Origin: Actinomycetota bacterium
Lineage (GTDB): Bacteria; Actinomycetota; Acidimicrobiia; Acidimicrobiales; Ilumatobacteraceae
DNA length: 40,962 nt
NCBI GenBank assembly: GCA_963169665.1
Contig: CAUJET010000047.1
Location: 1-40,962 of the forward strand
Direction: 5' to 3'
The notes beneath the pieces were generated by a model. It saw only the letters and a program-made list of their open reading frames with translations, was not told the DNA's origin and did no database searches. A program made the translations under genes and the position numbers. This document shows positions 24,768 through 32,840 of the stretch, in pieces (position 1 is the first letter of the stretch; each line of letters begins with the position of its first letter).

Positions 24768-26239
24768 CGGACAACTCGGGCACGTCGAACCGTTCGACGA
24801 CGGACGTTCCGCCCGCGGAGGTCCCGCCCAACGACGTCGACGTCGTGATCATCGGGTCGGGGGCGGCCGGGCTGAGCGCTGCGCTCGCCGCTCGTGCGCG
24901 GGGTGCCCGCCGTGTGCTGGTGGCCGAGGCCGAGGGTGTGGTGGGCGGTTCGTCGCGGCTGTCGGGCGGGCTCATCATGGGCGCCGGCACGCGCTACCAA
25001 CGTGCCCAGGGCATCCAGGACGACGCGGCCTCGCTGTACCACGACTACCTGCAGCTCAACCGGTGGGACGTCGATGCGGCGGTCGTGAAGCGGTTCACCG
25101 AGCTCGCCGGTCCCACGGTCGAGTGGCTCGGCGATCTCGGGGTCGAGTTCCACGAGCAGCTCGTGTTCGGTGGCGACGAGCGGGTGCCCAGGGTCCACGT
25201 GCCGATCGGTCGCGGGCAGGGCGTGGTCGACGTGCTGCACGGCCGCTGCCGCGCCGCCGACGTCGACGTCGCACTCGGGCGCCGGGTCGACCGGTTGCTC
25301 GTGGAGGGCGGCAAGGTGACGGGAGTCGCGGTGGGCGACGACGAGATCCGCTCAGGTGCGGTCGTGATCGCCTCGGGTGGTTTCGGCAACTCCGCCGAGC
25401 GGCTCGCAGAGCACTTCCCGTCGGCGGCATCCACCGGCGAGGCCTGGTACATCGGCGCGGAGGGATCGCGCGGCGATGCGCTCGAACTGGGCGCACAGGT
25501 GGAGGCCCAGACCACCGGTCACGATCGCGGGTTGCGCCTGCTGCACACCGGGGTCGATCGCATCTACGAGGCGTACATCCCCGGCTGGCTCGTGCTGGTC
25601 GACGTCGAGGGTCGGCGCTTCTGCGACGAGACCGCGCCGTACGGGATGATGGATCACCTGATGCGGATGCACGGCAACCGGGCGTGGGCGATCTGCGACC
25701 ACGGCACGCTCGTGGAGGCCACCGCCTCGGGGGTCGCCCGCTACAAGCAGACCATCCCGGGTTCGTCGAAGCGTCAGAGCCCGCACTGGACCACGGATGT
25801 GATGGATCTGATGCTCGCCGCGGGTCGGGCCCGGCGTGCCGCGACGGTCGAGGATCTCGCGTTCGCGCTCGACATGGATGCCGCGGTGCTGCGCGGCACG
25901 ATCGACCGCTACAACGCCGGGGCCGACGCGCACGACGACGCCGAGTTCGCCAAGCACCACACGTTCCTCGAGCCGCTCCGCGACGGCCCGTTCTACGCGG
26001 TCGAGATGCGGCCCTCGACGGTGTGCTTCACGGCGTACGGGTTGCGCATCGACCGTGACGCACAGGTGCTCAGCCTGGCCTCGCGTCCCATCCCGGGACT
26101 GTTCGCGGCGGGGGAGTGCACCGGGGGCGTGGTGGGCGCCCAGTACGTGGGCAGCGGGAACAGCTACGCCAACATCACGGTGTTCGGCCGGATCGCCGGC
26201 GAACAGGCCGCGGCGTTCGCGATCAGATCGAGGCGCTGA
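24764..26239 (+). CDS. FAD-dependent dehydrogenase of the fumarate reductase/3-ketosteroid-dehydrogenase family
   Basis: A 491-aa flavoprotein. The N-terminal dinucleotide fold is VDVVIIGSGAAGLSAALAARARG, followed by VGGSSRLSGGLIMGAG. The middle has GSGAVVIASGGFGNSAE and the substrate-cap region. The C-terminal FAD contact is PIPGLFAAGECTGGVVGAQYVGSGNSYANITVFGRIAGEQAA. Relatives reduce or desaturate alpha,beta positions of keto or acyl groups, including steroids. It is translationally coupled to the PhyH gene by a 4-bp overlap. The pair could hydroxylate and then dehydrogenate one substrate; this is inference. Confidence 0.88.
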   Translation: MTDNSGTSNRSTTDVPPAEVPPNDVDVVIIGSGAAGLSAALAARARGARRVLVAEAEGVVGGSSRLSGGLIMGAGTRYQRAQGIQDDAASLYHDYLQLNRWDVDAAVVKRFTELAGPTVEWLGDLGVEFHEQLVFGGDERVPRVHVPIGRGQGVVDVLHGRCRAADVDVALGRRVDRLLVEGGKVTGVAVGDDEIRSGAVVIASGGFGNSAERLAEHFPSAASTGEAWYIGAEGSRGDALELGAQVEAQTTGHDRGLRLLHTGVDRIYEAYIPGWLVLVDVEGRRFCDETAPYGMMDHLMRMHGNRAWAICDHGTLVEATASGVARYKQTIPGSSKRQSPHWTTDVMDLMLAAGRARRAATVEDLAFALDMDAAVLRGTIDRYNAGADAHDDAEFAKHHTFLEPLRDGPFYAVEMRPSTVCFTAYGLRIDRDAQVLSLASRPIPGLFAAGECTGGVVGAQYVGSGNSYANITVFGRIAGEQAAAFAIRSRR

Positions 26240-26263
26240 GCCCGCAGCCCAGTTCCTCGTCCG

Positions 26264-26662
26264 TCAGGAGTGCTTGGGGGTCCAGCCGCCGTAACCGTCG
26301 ATGTCGCTCTCCTGGACGTCGCCGATCACGTCGGTGATCCACGAGAGCCGGTCGCGCAGGATCCGGTTGACGCCACCGTTGAGGGTGGCGGCCGACACGG
26401 CGCACGAACCGCAGGCGCCCGACAGCTGGAGGCGGACGACGCCGGTCTCCACGTCGAGGGCGAGCACGTCGAGCGAGCCACCGTCGGCGGCGATCACCGG
26501 CTGGATCACCTCGATGACATCGGCGAGGTCGCGCACCCGCGCCGCGGCGTCGGGGTGCTCCCCGGTGACCGGGAAGGGGTGCTCGAGGAAGGTCTGCGCG
26601 CTGGGATCGGCGGTCGAGGTCGGTTCCACGGTTCCATCCAACCCCGGCCCGCCCGATTTCAT
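26264..26662 (-). CDS. NifU C-terminal-domain iron-sulfur scaffold protein
   Basis: A 132-aa protein from ATG 26662, or 121 aa from GTG 26629. The NfuA/NifU-C core is VIEVIQPVIAADGGSLDVLALD, then LSGACGSCAVSAATLNGGVNRILRDRL with the cluster-binding C-x2-C. The Pro usually found after the second Cys is Ala here. It probably delivers [4Fe-4S] clusters to apo-proteins. The start is uncertain: TTGGAT lies 6 nt before the GTG, while the ATG lies 21 bp from the hairpin at 26684. It is convergent with the FAD dehydrogenase. Confidence 0.85.
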   Translation of the reverse strand: MKSGGPGLDGTVEPTSTADPSAQTFLEHPFPVTGEHPDAAARVRDLADVIEVIQPVIAADGGSLDVLALDVETGVVRLQLSGACGSCAVSAATLNGGVNRILRDRLSWITDVIGDVQESDIDGYGGWTPKHS

Positions 26663-26683
26663 GCCACCGGAACCCCAATTCCT

Positions 26684-26730
26684 GTTCCGTGAGCCAAACG
26701 CCGCGTCTGGCGGCGTTTGGCTCACGGAAC
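26684..26730. repeat. Perfect 21-bp-arm inverted repeat
   Basis: Left arm 26684-26704 (begins GTTCCGTGAGCC) and right arm 26710-26730 (ends GGCTCACGGAAC) are exact reverse complements around the loop GTCTG. It lies between the thiolase stop (26746) and the NifU-type start, both on the minus strand. It can act as a terminator for the thiolase gene or be a mobile palindromic repeat; its sequence differs from the GATGAG family at 28 kb and 36 kb. Confidence 0.85.
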
Positions 26731-26745
26731 CGGGGGTCGGGTGGG

Positions 26746-27975
26746 TCAGATGCGCTCGATGATGGTCGCGGTGCCCATGCCGCCGCCGGTGCACATCGTC
26801 ACCAGGCCGGTCTGCAGGTCGCGGCGCTCGAGTTCGTCGAGCAGGGTTCCGATCAGCATCGAGCCGGTGGCGCCGATCGGGTGCCCGAGCGCCATCGCGC
26901 CGCCGTTCACGTTCGTCTTGTCCCAGCTCGCACCGGTGTCCTTCAGCCACTTCAGCACCACCGCGGCGAAGGCCTCGTTCACCTCGAACAGGTCGATGTC
27001 GTCGATGGTCATCCCGGCCTTCTTCAGCACGAGGTGGGTGGCCGGTCCGGGGGCGGTGAGCATGATCACCGGCTCGGTACCGGCGACCGCGGTCATGATG
27101 ATGCGGGCGCGGGGCTTCAGGCCGTGGGCCTTCGCGTAGTCGGGCGAGGTGACCAGCACGGCACCGGCGCCGTCGACGACACCGGACGAGTTGCCGGCGT
27201 GGTGTACGTGGTTGATCGCATCGATGTGCGGATAAGCGATGCGGGCGATCTCGTCGATGCTCTTGCCACGGTCGGCGAGCACGTGTGCGCCCATGCCTTG
27301 GAAGCTGGGGCTCAGCTTGCCGAGATCCTCGACGGTGGTGCCCGGACGCGGGAACTCCTCGTGATCGAGCGCGAGCGTGCCGTCGTCGTGGAAGATCGGC
27401 ACGAGCGACCGGTCGAAGCGGCCCTCTGCGATCGCCGCAGCGGCACGGATCTGGCTGTCGACGCCGAGCTGGTCGCACTGCTCGCGGGTGAAGCCCTCGG
27501 TGGTGGCGATCAGGTCGGCGGAGATGCCCTGGGGCACCATGTCGTACTGGTCACGCAGGTGCTTGTTGTTCGCGGTGAAGCCGTCGACGTGCATCGGCGA
27601 CGGGCGCGACATCGACTCGACGCCGCCGGCGACCACGATGTCCTGGAAGCCCGACAGCACACCCATCGCGGCGAAGTTCACGGCCTGCTGGCCGGAGCCG
27701 CAGAAGCGGTTGAGGGTGACGCCGGGCGCCTCGGTCGACCAGCCGGCGTCGAGCGCGGCCATGCGGGCGATGTCCATCGAGTGGTCGCCGCTGCCGGCAC
27801 CGCAGCCCATCACGACGTCGTCGACGTCGGCGGTGTCGAAGCCGTTGCGGGCCTGCAGGGCGTTGAGCACCTGGGCGAGGATGCGCTGCGGGTGGACGTG
27901 GTGCAGCGCCCCCGTGTCCTTGCCCTTGCCGCGGGGCGAGCGCACCGCGTCGATGATCCAGGCTTCGCGTTCCAT
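26746..27975 (-). CDS. Acetyl-CoA acetyltransferase / 3-ketoacyl-CoA thiolase
   Basis: A 409-aa thiolase. The acylated Cys92 is in [12 protein letters not shown], followed by [34 protein letters not shown] with the catalytic His, and the second Cys in CTGGGMGTA. It cleaves 3-ketoacyl-CoA in beta-oxidation or condenses acetyl-CoA; length and motifs suit either. Ribosome site AGGAGA lies 5 nt before ATG 27975, which fixes the start. The 150 bp upstream contain two copies of the palindromic repeat family. It is probably not co-transcribed with the amidohydrolase upstream if those repeats terminate. Confidence 0.93.
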   Translation of the reverse strand: MEREAWIIDAVRSPRGKGKDTGALHHVHPQRILAQVLNALQARNGFDTADVDDVVMGCGAGSGDHSMDIARMAALDAGWSTEAPGVTLNRFCGSGQQAVNFAAMGVLSGFQDIVVAGGVESMSRPSPMHVDGFTANNKHLRDQYDMVPQGISADLIATTEGFTREQCDQLGVDSQIRAAAAIAEGRFDRSLVPIFHDDGTLALDHEEFPRPGTTVEDLGKLSPSFQGMGAHVLADRGKSIDEIARIAYPHIDAINHVHHAGNSSGVVDGAGAVLVTSPDYAKAHGLKPRARIIMTAVAGTEPVIMLTAPGPATHLVLKKAGMTIDDIDLFEVNEAFAAVVLKWLKDTGASWDKTNVNGGAMALGHPIGATGSMLIGTLLDELERRDLQTGLVTMCTGGGMGTATIIERI

Positions 27976-28007
27976 TGATGTCTCCTGTGGTGCGGTCGCG
28001 AGTTTCG

Positions 28008-28048
28008 CGATGAGAGATGAGTGGCCCACGCGCGCTCATCTCTCATCG
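28008..28048. repeat. GATGAG-type palindromic repeat, copy 1
   Basis: CGATGAGAGATGAG (28008-28021) and its exact reverse complement (28035-28048) flank a 13-nt centre rich in G and C. It lies just upstream of the thiolase promoter region. Copies 2 and 3 share the arms. Confidence 0.8.
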
Positions 28049-28067
28049 AGCACGGTGGGGATCGATC

Positions 28068-28110
28068 GTGATGAGAGATTGGCGCGCCAGCGGCGCTCAT
28101 CTCTCATCGC
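28068..28110. repeat. GATGAG-type palindromic repeat, copy 2
   Basis: GATGAGAGAT (28070-28079) pairs with ATCTCTCATC (28099-28108), with a GT/GC extension outside and an inner stem GCGCC-AGC-GGCGC (28084-28096). It starts 20 bp after copy 1 and ends 18 bp before the amidohydrolase stop. Confidence 0.75.
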
Positions 28111-28128
28111 GGTGTGGTGGTGGAGCGG

Positions 28129-29820
28129 TCAGCGGGGGTCGGGGCGGACGAGTTCGCCTGGGCGGGCGTCGACCGCGGCAGGGTCGAGTACGCCGTCGAC
28201 GACCACCGGGGTGCCGTTGACGAGCAGGTGGCGCATGCCCGTGGGCTGATCGGCCGTGAGTCGCTCGGCGCCGGCCGGGAAGTCGCGCACGCGACGCAGC
28301 GGCCCAGGCGCGACGGTGGCCGGGTCGAACACGACGAGATCGGCGATCGCGCCGTCACGGACGACGCCACGGTCGGTGAACCCGAAGATGTCGGCCTGTT
28401 GCTGGGTGAGCTTGTGGATCGCGTGCTCGAGGGTGAGCACGCCCTTCTCGCGCACCCAGTTGCCGAGCAGGTCGGTCGCGAGCGGTGCGTCGCAGAGTTG
28501 GCCGACGTGGGCGCCGGCGTCGGACAGGCCGAGCGTGCACCCGTCGGCCTGCAGCAGCACGGCGATGCCATCCTGGTCGTCGTTGGCGAGCACCGCCTTC
28601 ACACGGATCTGGCGGAGGTCGGCCTCGGCGATGGTGAGGTCGAGCAACAGGTCGAACGGGTCGACGCCCCGCTCGTCGGCGAGGGCGAGCAGCCGGCGGC
28701 CGACGAGGTCCGGGTTCGCCGTCGACTCCATGATCTCGTAGGTGTCCCACCGCGGCGGCAGCCCCTTGCCGGCGGCCCAGCCCTCGCGCACCCGCTCGCG
28801 CCAGGCGTGGTCGGCGTAGGCGGCGCGACGGTCGTCGAGGGACACGGGCATCAGCTCGGCGAAGATCGGCGAGGTGTTGAGCGTGAAGGGCTCGACCATC
28901 GTCATCGAGAACGACAGCGGGCGGCAGCTCACCTGCGGGAACACCTGGGCGCCACGGGCCATGCCGCGCTCGTGGATCTCGAGCGCCTTGAGATGGGCGC
29001 CGGTGTTGGTCGTGAGCAGCGCGGTGTAGGTGAACGGGATGCCCATCTCGAGCTGCATGTCGTAGAGCTGCTCGAAGCGCATACCGTCGCTGGTGCCGTT
29101 GATGCCGATGACGCCGCGACCGGTGTCGGCGACCGCACGGCACAGTCCCTCGATCTCGGCACGGTCGGCCCAGCGGCTCGGGATCGGCTGGCCGTCGGCG
29201 CCGAGATGGGTGACGGCGAAGCTGGTGGCGAAGCCGGCCGCACCGGCCTCCATGGCCTCGGTGACGAGTGCGGCCATGCGATCGATCTCGTCGCGGGTCG
29301 CCGTACGGCCGGACGCCTCGTCACCCATCACGTAGATGCGCAGCGGGGTGTGACCGATGTAGGCGGCGTAGTTGAGGACGCTGCCATGGCGTTCGATCGT
29401 GCCGAGGTATTCGGGGAACGACTCGAACTCCCACGGGATGCCGGCGTTCAGCGACGCCGGGTCCATGTCCTCGACCTTCTCGAGCGTGTGTGCGATCAGC
29501 TCGCGGTCACTCGGCCGCGTGGGAGCGATCGAGAAGCCGCAGTTGCCGGCGACGACGGTGGTGACGCCGTGGTAGCACGACGGGGTGAGGGCCGGGTCCC
29601 AGAACACCTGGGCGTCGTAGTGCGTGTGGATGTCGATGAAGCCGGGGCTCACGACGCAGCCGGTGGCGTCGAGCTCGGTGTCGCCGGCCAGGTCGGGGCC
29701 GATGCCGACGATGCGCCCGCCGGACACGGCCACGTCGGCGCGGAAGCCGGGCGCACCGGTGCCGTCCACGACCGTGCCGCCACGGATCACCAGCACCGGT
29801 GCCTTTGCTGCGTCGGACAT
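28129..29820 (-). CDS. N-acyl-D-amino-acid deacylase family amidohydrolase
   Basis: A 563-aa protein of the D-aminoacylase group. The N-terminal beta-sandwich part starts LVIRGGTVVDGTGAPGFRADVAV. The barrel then gives GFIDIHTHYDAQVFWDP (H-x-H metal site), VTTVVAGNCGFSIAP, IGHTPLRIYVMG, and later LLLDLTIAEADLRQ and LGLSDAGAHVGQLCDAP with the catalytic Asp. The C-terminal strand region is VVRDGAIADLVVFDPATV. Members cleave N-acyl-D-amino acids, but many actinobacterial homologues have unknown amide substrates. A strong ribosome site (GGGGGAG) precedes ATG 29820. Downstream are the palindromic repeats and the thiolase. Confidence 0.9.
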   Translation of the reverse strand: MSDAAKAPVLVIRGGTVVDGTGAPGFRADVAVSGGRIVGIGPDLAGDTELDATGCVVSPGFIDIHTHYDAQVFWDPALTPSCYHGVTTVVAGNCGFSIAPTRPSDRELIAHTLEKVEDMDPASLNAGIPWEFESFPEYLGTIERHGSVLNYAAYIGHTPLRIYVMGDEASGRTATRDEIDRMAALVTEAMEAGAAGFATSFAVTHLGADGQPIPSRWADRAEIEGLCRAVADTGRGVIGINGTSDGMRFEQLYDMQLEMGIPFTYTALLTTNTGAHLKALEIHERGMARGAQVFPQVSCRPLSFSMTMVEPFTLNTSPIFAELMPVSLDDRRAAYADHAWRERVREGWAAGKGLPPRWDTYEIMESTANPDLVGRRLLALADERGVDPFDLLLDLTIAEADLRQIRVKAVLANDDQDGIAVLLQADGCTLGLSDAGAHVGQLCDAPLATDLLGNWVREKGVLTLEHAIHKLTQQQADIFGFTDRGVVRDGAIADLVVFDPATVAPGPLRRVRDFPAGAERLTADQPTGMRHLLVNGTPVVVDGVLDPAAVDARPGELVRPDPR

Positions 29821-29953
29821 CTCGTCTCCCCCTACCTCGTGGTCGTTCCCCGTCGGCCCACGGCCCAGCCGTGGACGAGGAGGTCGCGTCGGGCGCGACC
29901 GGTGACCCTGCGCACATGGTCGCGCATCAGGTCGGCCGGGTCGGGGTCGAGGG

Positions 29954-30754
29954 TCAGCCGAGCACCCAGCGACGTTCGCCCGTGGCGGGGACGAGGCGGG
30001 CGGCCTGCATGCCCGGGAAGTGGCACGGCAGTATCGATGTCCCGGGCGCCTCGGCGTCGCGGAGCAGGTGCTGGCGGGTTCGCACCGCCAGCTCGCGGTC
30101 GACGTCGTAGAAGAACTGCCACTCGGCGTTGGTGAGCTGGGCGGGGCAGTGCAGCGCGTCGCCGAGCACGATCATCCGTTCCTGCCCGGAGGAGATGACG
30201 GCGCTGATGTGACCGGGGGTGTGCCCCGGCGTCGAGCGTGTGGTGATGCCCGGTGCGATCGTCGATCCGTCGCCGTCGACGAGGTGCACGCGGTTCTCGA
30301 TGGTCCGCAGCCGCTCGGCGCGACGCCGGCCGCCCTGTGCGTCGACGACGAAGTGCTGCCAGTCGGCGGCGCCGATGTGCACCAAGGCGTTCGGGAACGT
30401 GGGGCTGCCGTCGCGATCGAGCCAACCACAGTGGTCGCTGTGCAGGTGCGAGATCACGATCGTGTCGATCTCGTCGACCGTGACGTCGAGCCGGGAGAGG
30501 TCGTCCAGCAGCGCACCTCCGACGAACATCTCGTCGTGCACTTCGCCCACGCCGGCATCGAGCAACACCGTCCGGTCGCCTGTGCGCACGAGGAACGCGC
30601 CGACCGGGACGTGCAACCGTCCGTCGTCGGCGAGCAGGTGCTGGTGCTCGGTGAAGTCGGCACCCTGGAACAGGGTCGTGTCGAGGACGGCGGTCCCGTC
30701 GAACACCGGTTGGATGCTGATCGTTCCGACGTGGATCGGCTGTCCTCTGCTCAT
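29954..30754 (-). CDS. Metallo-beta-lactamase-fold hydrolase, lactonase-like (second in the window)
   Basis: A 266-aa protein. SHLHSDHCGW gives His103, His105, Asp107 and His108. TPGHTPGH supplies the third His, LGDALHCPAQ the bridging Asp and LPCHFPG the last His. Early residues HVPVGAFLVRTGDRTVLLDAGVGE follow the pattern of AHL-lactonase-like and related MBL hydrolases. The substrate is unknown. ATG 30754 lies 6 nt after a TACGTT box, consistent with leaderless transcription. The 133 bp between its stop and the amidohydrolase start show no gene. Confidence 0.87.
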   Translation of the reverse strand: MSRGQPIHVGTISIQPVFDGTAVLDTTLFQGADFTEHQHLLADDGRLHVPVGAFLVRTGDRTVLLDAGVGEVHDEMFVGGALLDDLSRLDVTVDEIDTIVISHLHSDHCGWLDRDGSPTFPNALVHIGAADWQHFVVDAQGGRRRAERLRTIENRVHLVDGDGSTIAPGITTRSTPGHTPGHISAVISSGQERMIVLGDALHCPAQLTNAEWQFFYDVDRELAVRTRQHLLRDAEAPGTSILPCHFPGMQAARLVPATGERRWVLG

Positions 30755-30760
30755 CTCCGA

Positions 30761-30766
30761 AACGTA
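30761..30766 (-). promoter_or_regulatory. -10 box (TACGTT) for the second MBL gene
   Basis: TACGTT on the minus strand is 6 nt before ATG 30754. Confidence 0.45.
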
Positions 30767-31102
30767 TCCGGGGCTCGGGGGTGCCCCGGTTTCTCGGACT
30801 GTTGCCGACGGGCCGTTCGACCCTGGTGGCCAGGGTCGGACACCGGGGACACTGGCGGGGTGCCCTGCAACGACGCCGATCATGCGTCGGCGCGACCCTG
30901 TCGTGCCGAGAGCCGGGCGACGGAACATCATGCCCGCGGCTGATCCACAGCCTCGGCCGGGCGGGCGGCAACGCGCCCCGATGCCACCGCCCGGACCATC
31001 TCCTCGGCCATCATGGCCCCATCGACCGACCGCACAGGAGCGCCGCCCGACCATGACGACCCGATCCACCGAACGTCCGGTCTTGCGCCGGTTGCCGTCC
31101 GG
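30767..31102. other. Intergenic region without a convincing gene
   Basis: 336 bp between the divergent MBL and cytochrome genes. A 9-bp perfect hairpin CGACCCTGG-TGG-CCAGGGTCG sits at 30818-30838. A 27-codon open frame from GTG 30861 with two Cys has no supporting signal. The cytochrome frame is open from 31013, but its upstream part is low-complexity and uncharacteristic. Promoters for the cytochrome gene must lie here; I see no clear box. Confidence 0.5.
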
Positions 31103-31585
31103 ATGAGCGATCGGGCGCGCCGCAACAAGGCAGCGCAGCAGCGGGCCCGCAACGTCCGCCGGGCGCTGATCGGGGGGCTCGCCCTCGTGACCGTGCTCGC
31201 CGTCGTGGTCGTCGCTGTCGCGAGCCGTGGTGACAGCGAGGCGTCGGGACCGCCGCTCAGCGAGCTGGGCCAGGCAGGCAAGGACGCCGCGGTGCGTCGG
31301 AGTTGCGTCGGCTGCCACGGCCGTGCCGGCGAGGGTGGCGCGGGCAACTCGGGACCGAAGTGGGTCGGCCTCTACGGCTCGACCGTCACCCTCGACGACG
31401 GCACGACGGTGGTCGCCGATCGCGACTACCTGATCGAGGCGATCGTCGACCCGCACGCGAAGCAGGTCGCCGGCTATCGCCAGAAGATGCCGGTCGACTC
31501 GATCCCCGAAGCCGACGTGCTGGCGATCGTGCAGTACATCCAGGAGCTCGCGACCCCGGGGCCGACGGCCGTCTCCGGCGCGTGA
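31103..31585 (+). CDS. Membrane-anchored monohaem cytochrome c
   Basis: A 160-aa protein. A basic N-terminus (RARRNKAAQQRARNVRR) is followed by a single membrane helix (about 21-41) and an outward-facing domain with haem motif C68-VG-C71-H72. A Met in QKMPVDS (about 129) is the likely sixth ligand. The domain resembles the cytochrome c module attached to oxidase subunit II (GLYGSTVTLDDGTTVVADRDYLIEAI, VAGYRQKMP, LAIVQYIQEL). It would carry electrons on the outer face of the membrane. No oxidase genes are adjacent. An upstream in-frame ATG at 31013 is possible but adds no recognisable sequence. Confidence 0.87.
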   Translation: MSDRARRNKAAQQRARNVRRALIGGLALVTVLAVVVVAVASRGDSEASGPPLSELGQAGKDAAVRRSCVGCHGRAGEGGAGNSGPKWVGLYGSTVTLDDGTTVVADRDYLIEAIVDPHAKQVAGYRQKMPVDSIPEADVLAIVQYIQELATPGPTAVSGA

Positions 31586-31706
31586 GGTCGCGCTCGCCGC
31601 GGTGGTGTAGAAACGCGACACGTCGCCGTGGCAACCGGAGCACCGGTCGCCCGCCGACGAACGTGTGACGCCACGGCGGCATCGCACCAGGCGAAGGGAT
31701 GATCCG

Positions 31707-32798
31707 ATGCAGGTGAAGGCAGCAGTGCTCCGCGATCCGGCAGGCCCGTATGCGATCGAGACGGTCGAGCTGGCCGCGCCGGCGGCGGACGAGGTGCTCG
31801 TACGCATCGTCGGCGCCGGGATGTGCCACACCGACGTCCTGCCGCGCACCGGGCTCATCGCCCCGCCGCCGGTGATCACCGGCCACGAGGGTGCGGGCGT
31901 GGTGGAGGCCGTCGGCGGTGACGTCGTCGGCGTGCAAGTGGGCGACCACGTGGTGCTCTCGTTCGACTCGTGCGGTCAGTGCCGCAACTGCCTCGCCAAC
32001 CAGCCCGCGTACTGCGACACGTTCATGGCCCGCAACCTGTTCGGTCTCAACCTCGACGGCACGTCACCGGTGTCCGACGGCGACGGCAAGCCGATCGCGG
32101 CGCGCTGGTTCGGCCAGTCGTCGTTCGCCACCCACTGTCTGGCGACGGCGCGCAACGTGGTCGTGGTCGACAAGAGCCTGCCGCTCGAACAGCTCGGCCC
32201 GCTCGGGTGCGGCATCCAGACCGGCGCCGGTTCGATCCTGTGCGCGATGGACGTCCAGGCCGGCACGAGCCTGGTGGTGTTCGGCGCCGGCGCCGTGGGG
32301 CTCGCTGCCGTGATGGCCGGCCGCGTCGCCGGTGCGACGACGATCATCGCCGTCGACCTGCAACCGCACCGCCGCGACCTGTCGCTCGAGCTGGGTGCCA
32401 CGCACGCGCTCGACGGCGCCGATGCCGACATCGTGGCCAAGATCATCGAGATCACCGGTGGTGGCGCCCAGTACGCGTTCGACACGACGGGCATCCCAGC
32501 CGTGATCAAGAACGGCCTGCAGTCGATGCGGATGACCGGCGTGATGGGCCTCGTCGGCGTGCAGCAGGGCGACCTCGTCCTCGACAGCTCATCGACGATC
32601 GGCAAGACGTTGATCAACATCCTCGAGGGCAGCGCCAAGCCGCAGGACTTCATCCCGCGGATGATCCAGCTGTGGCAGGACGGTCGCTTTCCGTTCGACC
32701 GGCTGATCGAGACCTACCCGATGAGCCAGATCAACGAGGCCGAGCAGTCGTCGCTGTCGGGCGGCACCATCAAGCCGGTGCTGATCCCCGGCACCTGA
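31707..32798 (+). CDS. Zinc-dependent NAD-linked alcohol dehydrogenase (aryl-alcohol type)
   Basis: A 363-aa MDR enzyme. The catalytic zinc ligands are Cys40 (GMCHTD), His60-Glu61 (GHEGAGVVE) and Cys168 (LGCGIQTGAG). The structural zinc ligands are Cys89, Cys92, Cys95 and Cys103. The cofactor motif is VFGAGAVGLAAVMAG, with an Asp at the end of strand 2 (IAVDLQ), which favours NAD over NADP. It oxidises alcohols to aldehydes, probably aromatic or medium-chain. Ribosome site GAAGGGA lies 7 nt before ATG 31707. It is convergent with the acyl-CoA ligase. Confidence 0.92.
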   Translation: MQVKAAVLRDPAGPYAIETVELAAPAADEVLVRIVGAGMCHTDVLPRTGLIAPPPVITGHEGAGVVEAVGGDVVGVQVGDHVVLSFDSCGQCRNCLANQPAYCDTFMARNLFGLNLDGTSPVSDGDGKPIAARWFGQSSFATHCLATARNVVVVDKSLPLEQLGPLGCGIQTGAGSILCAMDVQAGTSLVVFGAGAVGLAAVMAGRVAGATTIIAVDLQPHRRDLSLELGATHALDGADADIVAKIIEITGGGAQYAFDTTGIPAVIKNGLQSMRMTGVMGLVGVQQGDLVLDSSSTIGKTLINILEGSAKPQDFIPRMIQLWQDGRFPFDRLIETYPMSQINEAEQSSLSGGTIKPVLIPGT

Positions 32799-32805
32799 CG
32801 TCCGA

Positions 32806-32826
32806 GGCGCCGGCGGGTCCGGCGCC
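32806..32826. terminator. Hairpin between convergent genes
   Basis: GGCGCCGG and CCGGCGCC form a perfect 8-bp stem with loop CGGGT, 7 bp after the dehydrogenase stop and 14 bp before the ligase stop. It is probably bidirectional. Confidence 0.55.
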
Positions 32827-32840
32827 GCGACCGATGTCGA

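Noticed and set aside
28114..30135. 673-codon plus-strand frame opposite the amidohydrolase
   Set aside because: Low-complexity Val/Gly/Arg/Glu shadow of a well-conserved gene.
30861..30944. 27-codon frame with two Cys, possible leader peptide
   Set aside because: No ribosome site or clear -10 box, and no adjacent regulated structure.
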